A stretch of 64,000 nucleotides of DNA, from NCBI RefSeq assembly GCF_022712275.1, contig NZ_JALAGU010000029.1:1-64000 (forward strand). Reading direction: 5' to 3'. How positions within the stretch are numbered: position 1 is the stretch's first letter; every line of letters starts with the position of its first letter. Made by a program: the position numbers and the translations under genes. The DNA comes from Corynebacterium sp. (lineage in GTDB: Bacteria > Actinomycetota > Actinomycetes > Mycobacteriales > Mycobacteriaceae). The notes under the pieces are model-generated. The model ran no database searches, was not told where the DNA came from, and worked only from the letters and a program-made list of their open reading frames with translations. Of this stretch, positions 8,309 to 15,400 are shown one piece after another.

Positions 8309-8659
8309 GTGGGTAGGGAACTTTACCCTCTGACGGTGCCTGTTACCCGTTTTCGTCGTGGTGTGACGGGGCAGGATCAGCTCGGCAACGATGTTGTGGG
8401 GGAAACCTCGTCCGAGGTCCTGGTGTTCGGCTACTACAGTTCGTCGCCGGATGAGCCTCTGGAGGCTGGGCATGAGCGCCTGACTCTGGATGCTCGGATG
8501 ATCACGGCGGTGGGGGACTTCGTTGCCGATGATGCTGTGATCCTCCCGAGCTTCGGACAGGAGCGATTCGAGATCGTGGGCGAAGCCGAAAACTACAACG
8601 CTAACCCGTGGTGGTCCCCCGGTCGGGAGATCGTGAACCTTAGGAGGTCGCAGCGATGA
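8309..8659 (+). CDS. Head-tail stopper-like protein
   Basis: A 116-residue, mostly beta protein in the second position of the connector block, matching SPP1 gp16-like stoppers that close the portal channel (inference from size, order and the beta-rich sequence RFEIVGEAENYNANPWWSPGREIV). The GTG at 8309 lies eight bases after GGGGG (8296-8300) and was preferred to in-frame TTG/GTG codons at 8294, 8300 and 8303. The stop overlaps the next ATG as ATGA. Confidence 0.7.
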   Translation: MGRELYPLTVPVTRFRRGVTGQDQLGNDVVGETSSEVLVFGYYSSSPDEPLEAGHERLTLDARMITAVGDFVADDAVILPSFGQERFEIVGEAENYNANPWWSPGREIVNLRRSQR

Positions 8660-8835
8660 ACGTCGAAGTTGAACGCTACGACCCACGTGAGGAACTTGGC
8701 GTTGAACGCCTGGAGCTGACGTGCGGCTCGTTCGATGTGGACGCCGGCACTCTGGTTGTCTACTCCGGCAAGGACGGAGACGGTCCTTGTGCCGTGTTCG
8801 CCCCTGGGGAATGGAGGTCGATGCTGTGGCTGTGA
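8656..8835 (+). CDS. Small phage head-tail region protein
   Basis: A 59-residue frame with ATGA overlap to the preceding gene and AGGAGG at 8642-8647. It is acidic (MNVEVERYDPREELGVERLELTCGS...) and ends by overlapping the next gene. Tight coupling on both sides supports it as a real gene. No family recognised. Confidence 0.72.
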   Translation: MNVEVERYDPREELGVERLELTCGSFDVDAGTLVVYSGKDGDGPCAVFAPGEWRSMLWL

Positions 8836-9059
8836 GGTACGAGCCGAAGAGTGCGGGTCTGGAGGCTCTGTTGCGCGGGCCGGTCGCTACTCAGCTGGTC
8901 AATTCGCATTCCGCTGCTGTCGCTTCCCGTGCTGGGAGTGGGTACACGTATCGGGCGGTGCAGGGCGCTTCCCGCTACCGGTCGATTGTCTTCGCGGACA
9001 CGATTGGGGCGAAGCGTCGTGAGGCGAAGCAGAACAACCTACTGCGGGCGTTGGGGTGA
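8826..9059 (+). CDS. Small basic head-tail joining protein (gp10-like position)
   Basis: A 77-residue basic protein (SAGLEALLRGPVATQLV ... FADTIGAKRREAKQNNLLRALG). It holds the slot usually filled by HK97 gp10-like tail-completion proteins and is similarly basic but shorter than typical members. GGAGG at 8813-8817 is eight bases from the GTG at 8826; ATG 8811 or GTG 8832 (GTGA overlap) are alternatives. Function is inferred from gene order only. Confidence 0.6.
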   Translation: MAVRYEPKSAGLEALLRGPVATQLVNSHSAAVASRAGSGYTYRAVQGASRYRSIVFADTIGAKRREAKQNNLLRALG

Positions 9060-9064
9060 TGTGA

Positions 9065-9430
9065 GTGCAGTCATATAGTGCAGCACCTCCGGCCCAGGCG
9101 GTTGTGGTGAAGGCGTTGGGGGACGCTTTGGGGGTCCGAGTGTCAACGCAGAAGCCGGAAACACTGGGGGACCGGTACGTGATCGTGTCCCGTATCGGCG
9201 GCTCGTCTGGCACGTTCGCCACCTCCGATCCTCGGTTCCTAGTCGAGTGCTACGCCCCGACCGAGTATGAGGCGGAAGTGTTCGCGGAGCAGGTCGCTGC
9301 TACGTGGCGGCGACTGCGCACGGGGGGGATTGTGCGCGGCTACGACGATCAGAACATTGTTCCGAACCGTGATCCGGATACCACTCATTCCCGTTTTCAG
9401 TTCACTGGCGGAGTCAAGATCAAGCTCTGA
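9065..9430 (+). CDS. Tail terminator-like protein
   Basis: A 121-residue alpha/beta protein in the last connector position before the major tail gene. The sequence pattern (VVVKALGDALGVRVSTQKPETLGDRYVIVSRIGG, then FLVECYAPTEYEAEVFAEQVAATWRRL) fits tail terminator proteins, the ring that caps the tail tube and joins it to the head. GTG start at 9065, five bases after the previous stop. Confidence 0.72.
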   Translation: MQSYSAAPPAQAVVVKALGDALGVRVSTQKPETLGDRYVIVSRIGGSSGTFATSDPRFLVECYAPTEYEAEVFAEQVAATWRRLRTGGIVRGYDDQNIVPNRDPDTTHSRFQFTGGVKIKL

Positions 9431-9447
9431 TCCGCTGAAACTTTCCT

Positions 9448-9477
9448 AGCCCTGGCCGTTCTGGTCGGGGCTTTTCT
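9448..9477 (+). terminator. Terminator hairpin ahead of the major tail gene
   Basis: AGCCCTGGCC (9448-9457) pairs with GGTCGGGGCT (9463-9472) over 10 bp with two G-T pairs, loop GTTCT, then TTTCT. Third member of the set of hairpins that precede highly expressed virion genes. Confidence 0.75.
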
Positions 9478-9500
9478 ATGCCCTTTGAAAGGGGAAACAC

Positions 9501-10124
9501 ATGGCTATTAACGTCAAGAATGCGTTCGTCGGTTCTCCGGCGATTGATGGCGGCGTGCTGTTCCGTGCGCCGCTCGGCACTGCCCTGCCGACCGATTCCA
9601 CTACTGCGATTGATCGTGACGTGTGGGAGGACCACGGCGCGGTTTCTGAGGACGGAGTTTCCGTTGTCCAGGATCGTTCCACCTCCGACATCAAGGCCTA
9701 CGGCGGTGACACGTTCATCACCGTGCAGGACAACTACGATGAGCAGATCGAGATCACCCTCCTGGAGGATGACAACGATGCTGTTCTGCGTTCCGCGTTC
9801 GGTGAGGCCTTTGTCGAGAAGACTGAGGCGACTTCCGCCGAGGGCACTAAGCGGACCATTTACCACACCTCGCAGCCGCTTCCGATCTCCAGCTTCGTCG
9901 TCCACTCGGTGTACGGCGACAAGACGAAGCGGTACGTCATTGAGCGTGGTCAGGTTGTCTCCGTTGGTGACACTGTTGACGTTCACTCTGACGTGACGAA
10001 GAAGACCCTCACCATCAAGACCTACAAGCCCGCTGATGAGGCTCTGAAGGGCGGCAATGTTGTTGAGTACCGCAACGATGGCGAGGCTAACGCTGGCGCT
10101 GGCACTGACCCGGAAAACCCCTAG
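9501..10124 (+). CDS. Major tail protein
   Basis: A 207-residue beta-rich protein with the position and size of siphovirus tail-tube subunits. It opens MAINVKNAFVGSPAIDGGVLFRAPLGTALP, a start common in actinophage tail-tube proteins, and continues with alternating strands (TFITVQDNYDEQIEITLLEDD). It polymerises into the tail tube around the tape measure. A strong ribosome-binding site (GAAAGGGGAAAC, from 9486) and the hairpin just upstream fit high expression. Confidence 0.9.
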   Translation: MAINVKNAFVGSPAIDGGVLFRAPLGTALPTDSTTAIDRDVWEDHGAVSEDGVSVVQDRSTSDIKAYGGDTFITVQDNYDEQIEITLLEDDNDAVLRSAFGEAFVEKTEATSAEGTKRTIYHTSQPLPISSFVVHSVYGDKTKRYVIERGQVVSVGDTVDVHSDVTKKTLTIKTYKPADEALKGGNVVEYRNDGEANAGAGTDPENP

Positions 10125-10176
10125 TCGGGCGGGTGGGTGGTCCTCTGCCGCTCGTCCTGACGTGATTGGAGGGTAG

Positions 10177-11625
10177 ATGACATCATCTCGTCTTGACCGA
10201 ATCGTCTGTTACGGCGATTCGCAGACGGCGGGTTTCTCGTGGGGGCCGCGCATGGTCGCCCTGTCCGACACTCTGACCGAGGCTATCGGGCGGGGCGTGT
10301 CTGGGCAGGAGGCCGGGTCGGTAGCAATCCGTCAGGGCGGTATCGTCCTGACTACTACCGCAGCCTGCGCGATCCCCGCCGCCTCTGATGGTGTCCTGGT
10401 GCCGGTGCAGGCTTCGGTCACACCGTGCAACATTCGGTCGTCATCGTCTGCTACGCCGATGGTTCTCGCCGGAGTGCGAGGCGTGGCGACTGTCGTCAAC
10501 GCCGACCTTCCAGAGGGGATGCCTTCCGCGAACCGTGCGGCCGGCGCGTTCACTATCAAGTTCGTTCCGGACCGTGCCCCCGCCGCTGAGGTGGCGGTCC
10601 CGTCCGGAACGTCGTTCGTTTCACAGGATGTGGCAGATCACCCCGACTGGGGCGATTCCCTCCACCTGATTTGGGTTGGGGGTAATGATTCCGCATTTGC
10701 GGGAAATACCCGCGTCACTGGCGTTGTCTCCGCTGTACAGGCAATGGTTGACCGACTCCGAACAATCGTAGACGAGCCTAAGTTTCTTGTTGCTTCACGC
10801 ACTGTGTATGCCTCGGAAGTAGAGGGGACCACCGCTTATGCGACTGCTGTTGCACAGCGCGACGCACTCGCCGAAGCATTCCCGGACAATGCTATCGACA
10901 TTTGGGGACACGTCCGAGATAACGGGCTTAGCATTCTGGGGATAACCCCGACTGAGGCTGATCTTTCAGCCATTTCGGGTCAGTCTATGCCGCCTTCTCT
11001 CACCACCGACAATATTCACTACAGCACTGCAACACGCGAAGGCGTGCTCGCACCGTTCCTCGTTTCTGAGATTGCTTCTCGGGGCTGGGGTTCTGAACCT
11101 GAAACGGAGGTGCCCACCGTGGCATTCACACCGAAGAGCGACTGGAAGGCTGGCGACGACTACACCGCCGCCCGCATGATTGAACTAGAGGCCGCAGTGG
11201 CCGTGGGCGAATCGGCATCGGCTACTGCAACTGCCGCAAGCGAGGCGGCATCCGCTGCTGCGCAGGGCGTCTCTGATGTTCGCGACACTGTATCAGCTAA
11301 GGCTGATAAGGTCACAGGAAACAATGTCGTGTGGACGAATAATGGCAGTGGGGCGCAGGCAACTATTGCGTATTCTGCGACAGCCGCAACGTCTAACACC
11401 ATTCCTGTCCGCTCATCAGGCGGGGCAATTATGGCCGGGACGCCGACGAATGATCAGCATCTCACGACAAAGAAGTACGTGGACGATGCTCTCGCATCGA
11501 AGGCGAATACCGCTGCCATCCCGGATATTTCCGGTAAGGCGAACACTGCCGACGTGCCAACTCTCACCGCCTTCAATGCACTTGTCGCGCGAGTTGAAGC
11601 GCTCGAAACCCCTGCCGGGGAGTAG
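10177..11625 (+). CDS. SGNH/GDSL hydrolase with fibre-like C-terminus
   Basis: A 482-residue protein. Residues about 8-310 show the SGNH esterase blocks: YGDSQTAG with the nucleophile Ser15, LIWVGGNDS (block III, Gly and Asn oxyanion residues) near 165, and TTDNIHYS near 285 with the Asp and His of block V. Residues 320-400 are Ala/Ser-rich and helical, and the C-terminus (TTKKYVDDALASKANT, then FNALVARVEALE) resembles trimeric tail-fibre ends. It probably removes acyl or acetyl groups from a cell-envelope glycan or lipid (inference). It sits between the major tail protein and the tail chaperones, where neither fibres nor esterases are usual. Confidence 0.85.
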   Translation: MTSSRLDRIVCYGDSQTAGFSWGPRMVALSDTLTEAIGRGVSGQEAGSVAIRQGGIVLTTTAACAIPAASDGVLVPVQASVTPCNIRSSSSATPMVLAGVRGVATVVNADLPEGMPSANRAAGAFTIKFVPDRAPAAEVAVPSGTSFVSQDVADHPDWGDSLHLIWVGGNDSAFAGNTRVTGVVSAVQAMVDRLRTIVDEPKFLVASRTVYASEVEGTTAYATAVAQRDALAEAFPDNAIDIWGHVRDNGLSILGITPTEADLSAISGQSMPPSLTTDNIHYSTATREGVLAPFLVSEIASRGWGSEPETEVPTVAFTPKSDWKAGDDYTAARMIELEAAVAVGESASATATAASEAASAAAQGVSDVRDTVSAKADKVTGNNVVWTNNGSGAQATIAYSATAATSNTIPVRSSGGAIMAGTPTNDQHLTTKKYVDDALASKANTAAIPDISGKANTADVPTLTAFNALVARVEALETPAGE

Positions 11626-11631
11626 GCGCAA

Positions 11632-11701
11632 TGCCCCGTGGGTGACGGGGCAATACAAATAGTCGCCCGGTGCGGTGTGCTCTCCGTGTGTCGGAGCGCA
11701 C
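11632..11701 (+). terminator. Two consecutive stem-loops before the tail chaperone gene
   Basis: TGCCCCGT (11632-11639) pairs with ACGGGGCA (11645-11652). A second stem GTGC-CTCCG (11677-11686) pairs with CGGAG-GCAC (11692-11701) around one mismatch. Neither has a long U-tract. They fill the 122-base gap after the SGNH gene and may separate that gene from the chaperone transcript. Confidence 0.45.
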
Positions 11702-11747
11702 CCACCGACAAACTTATTCAAGACACACACGCCGAAAGGACACACAC

Positions 11748-12077
11748 ATGGCATTCCGAATTGAATCCGTCAACAAGCCCGAGTTCTACGTCGATTTCGA
11801 ACTGGAGCAGAACGACGGGAAAATTGTCGAGTTCAGCATCCCGAAGTCCGACTGCCTCCCGCCTTCCACTCTGAAGAAGCTCAACGAGTTCATCGCGGCG
11901 CAGGACAGTGCCGCATCCGTCGTGGAGGTTAACCGGGAAACGCTGAAGATCCTCGTCCCCGCTGAGAAGAAGACGTTCGACAATCTCACTCAGCACCAGA
12001 TGGAAGCGATCTTCAAGCACTGGAATGCCGAGTCCGGGGTGACCCTGGGGGAATCCGAGGCCTCTACGACCTCCTAA
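11748..12077 (+). CDS. Tail assembly chaperone (G product)
   Basis: A 109-residue acidic protein directly upstream of the tape measure block, equal in role to lambda gpG. It binds the tape measure during tail assembly. The start ATG at 11748 has GAAAGGA at 11733-11739; a longer in-frame upstream frame has no reason to be coding. The reading frame contains CTG GGG GAA at 12045-12053, a G-rich slippery site, and the -1 frame stays open through the stop at 12075-12077, so part of the product is extended into the next frame. Confidence 0.88.
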   Translation: MAFRIESVNKPEFYVDFELEQNDGKIVEFSIPKSDCLPPSTLKKLNEFIAAQDSAASVVEVNRETLKILVPAEKKTFDNLTQHQMEAIFKHWNAESGVTLGESEASTTS

Positions 12078-12460
12078 TTGGGGATCGGGGGGCGCGGGAC
12101 GCACTCACTGTAGACCTGATGGACCGGGGGTGGACCATCAGTGATATTGGACACCGGCTGTCGTGGACTGAGGTGTCTGCTTTCGTTCGGGCATCGCCGC
12201 CCGATTCGGCGTTACAGCGCCACTGGCACCCGGAGCGGTACTTGCGGTACGTGTTGTTTAAGCCGGAGAATCAGATTCTTGGCGCGATTCATGATCGGCT
12301 CATGGCTTACCCGTTCATTAGAGCGGGGAAGGTGAAAGACATCCCCCCCGGAATTATTGAATCGTGGCTCGACGGCCAAGAGCAACAGAAGCGTGAGGCG
12401 GAGAAGAAGCATCTTTCTTCGTCTGAGATTCGTGCTCGTGTGGCGGCGTCGATGCGCTAA
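12050..12460 (+). CDS. Tail assembly chaperone, frameshifted C-terminal part (T domain)
   Basis: This is the -1-frame extension of the gene at 11748. From 12050 the frame reads GIRGLYDLLIGDRGARDALT and runs without a stop to 12460. The conserved YDLL pattern lies upstream of the first ATG (12119), which shows that translation enters by frameshift rather than by a separate start. The extended protein joins G and T domains, as in lambda gpGT, and recruits tail-tube subunits to the tape measure. The C-terminus is charged (EQQKREAEKKHLSS). The tape measure begins 16 bases later. Confidence 0.85.
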   Translation, partial: GIRGLYDLLIGDRGARDALTVDLMDRGWTISDIGHRLSWTEVSAFVRASPPDSALQRHWHPERYLRYVLFKPENQILGAIHDRLMAYPFIRAGKVKDIPPGIIESWLDGQEQQKREAEKKHLSSSEIRARVAASMR

Positions 12461-12475
12461 TTTTGAGGGGGTAGC

Positions 12476-15400
12476 ATGGCAGAGCTCGGCGTTGGGTACA
12501 TCAGTATTGTTCCTGAGGTTTCTAAGATCTCGCCGGGGATCGCTAAGGCACTGAAGGCGTCCGAGGGGGCTGCTGACAGTACCGGCGACTCTATGGGGTC
12601 GAAGATCTCCAGCAAGCTCGGCGGGGCGCTGAAGAAGGGCGCTATCGGTGCCGGAGTGTCCGCTGGCGGCGTGCTCGCCGCGTCGATCACTAAGGGCCTG
12701 GGCCGTCTGAACTCGATTGAGCAGGCCGAGGCGAAGCTGAAGGGCCTGGGCAACTCGACGCAGCAGGTCGGCTCCATCATGGAGAACGCCCTCGCATCGG
12801 TCAACGGGACCGCGTTCGGCCTTGAGGAGGCCGCGACTACCGCAGGTTCACTGGTCGCTGCGGGCATCAAGCCGGGGCAGGAACTTGAGGGTGTCCTGAC
12901 GACCGTTGCGGACACGGCGACTATCGCGGGCCGGTCAATGTCGGACATGGGCTTGATCTTCGGTTCGGTTGCTGCTAAGGGCAAGTTGCAGGGCGATGAC
13001 CTGATGCAGCTCATGGCGGGCGGTATCCCGGTCCTGCAGCTCCTTGCGGATGAGACGGGCAAGACTTCCGCCGAGATCTCCGACATGGTGTCTGCTGGCG
13101 AGGTCGATTTCGCACTGTTCGAGCGTGCGATGAAGCGTGGCATGGGCGGCGCAGCACTGGAGGCAGGCAACACTGTCCAGGGCGCGTTCAAGAACATGGG
13201 CGCGGCTGCGGGCCGTCTCGGTGCGACTATCGCCGGTCCGTTCTTCACTCAGGCTGCGGGCGGTTTCAGTGGCGTCACGAAGGCGCTGGATGATCTGAAT
13301 GGTCGGATGAAGCCGGTCATGGCGGATATGGCTTCGTGGCTGACTGGTACGGCTATTCCTGCGCTGAAGGATTTTGGTCAGCAGGGTGCTGAGGGTCTGC
13401 GGAATGTGTGGCAGGCGTTCAAGGATTCCGGGGCGATTGAGGTCACGGTTGATGCGTTCAAGCAACTGTGGGCGGCCGGTAAGGCTTTGGCCCCGGCGTT
13501 GGCGAGCATTGGTAAGAGTGTGGGTGCTGCGACTGCGGCGTTGGGCGTGTCTTCGTGGACGGCGTTTGTTGCTGTCTTGAAGGCCGCTGGCGTGGTCGCT
13601 GAGGCGCTTGCTGGCCCGTTGCAGTCTGTTGCTGATTTCATGGAGGCGCACCCGGGCCTGGTGGTTGCCGCTGTTGCTGCGTGGGCGGGGTTCAAGACGA
13701 TCCCGGGGGTTGTCGGGAAGGTCACTGCTGTCACTGACGCGCTGAAGACTTCCCTGGCTGGCATGGTCGCTAAGACTGCTGGGGCGCAGTCCACGGTGAA
13801 GGCGATCACGGGTGATTTCCGTACGCTGTCGCCGGAGATTGGGCGTTCTGGTGCCGCGATGAAGGCGTTGGGGAACAATGTTCCGACGATTCGTAACATG
13901 CAGGCCGCGTTTGTGAATGCGGAGTCTGGCGCGAAGGGTTTTGCCTCTTCGATGAAGGTCGGCGTGGCGGGCGCTGCCTCCAGTGTGGGCGGCGCTCTAA
14001 AGGGCCTCGGGACCAACATCATGAATGCGTTTGGCGGGCCTGCGGGTCTCGTTATCGCCGGAGCTACTGCGATGTTCATGGCCCAGAAGTCTGCTGCGGC
14101 GCAAAATAAGGCAGCACATGACAAGATGACCGCATCGGTTATTGCGGGCGAGGCTGCGCAACGGGATCTTCAGACGGCACTTGTTTCGACCAATGGTGCC
14201 CTCGATGACCAGTCACTTGCTACAGCGGCAAAGGTTGTTGAGGGCGAACTGGCGGGAATGGTTGAGGCCGGAGAAAAGTCTTCCGGCATGTGGGCCAATA
14301 TGACTAGCGCCTTTTCCGGTTCCATGGCGAGTCTCGAAGGGGCGATGAACTGGATTCCGGGCGTAAATATGAGCGTTGCTTCAAGTGCTCAGGCTGCGGA
14401 TGATTCAAATCAGAAGCTCAAGGAGTCGTATACTCAGCTGGAGTATTCGATGAAGGCAGTGGGCATTCCTGCCGAGAAGCTGAATGAGGTTGTTGCTCAG
14501 GGCGGACCTGAGTACGAGAAGCTGATTCAGAATCTTCGTAATGCTGGCGATAATGGTATAGCCGCCGCCGATAAGCTGGAAGAGGCGCGGGCGCAGGTTC
14601 AGGGCATTGCCGATGTTGCTAAGAACGTTTCCCCGGCGATGGCAGAAGCGGCTGACGGTGTTGCGATTCTTGCTGATGCGTCTTCGTCTGCTGATGACAA
14701 GTTGTCGGCGCTGGAGCAGACGATGCAGGCTATGGGGCTTGCCCCGAAGGATGCTCAGCAGGCGATGATGGACGCTGCTGCTGCGGTGGATGAGGTTGCA
14801 CAGTCCGCGCTTGAAGCTGCTGACGCTTCGGGCGGTTTGGGCGACCAGCTGTTCAACATGGATGGGCAGCTGGAGCCGACGAGCGCGAATGCTCGTGAGC
14901 TGGCGGACACGCTGAATGGGATGCGTAGCGAGCTTCAGAATGTGGCCGTCAATGGCGGCGACACTCAGAAGACGTTTGAGCAGATGGGGCCGGTGCTGGA
15001 TTCTCTTCAGCAGAAGTATGGCCTTACTGAGGAGCAGATGGCTTCTCTGCGGCAGGAGTACGGCCTTGTCCCGGACACCATTGAGACTCTGGTCGGCCTG
15101 GAAGGTGCGGACGAGGCGACGCAGCAGTTGGCTTCGATTGCTGCGGCCATCAATGGCGTTCCGCCCGGAAAGGATGTCAATGTTGGTGTCCTCGATGAGG
15201 TCGCCAAGACGAAGCTGGAAGAGTTCGGCTTCAAGGTTAAAACCCTGGAGGACGGTTCTTCAACCATCAATGTTGAGGATCAGGCGGCGCTCGACAAGTA
15301 CAATTGGTGGATGTCCGCCGGGTTCCCGGCTATCGACATGTCCAATCCGACCGCTACTGCGAATCTGGACACCAATGGTTTGATGTTCAGTGCGGACTAT

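Noticed and set aside
12119..12460. Independent gene starting at ATG 12119
   Set aside because: Conserved chaperone T-domain residues lie upstream of that ATG in the same frame, so entry by frameshift is more likely.
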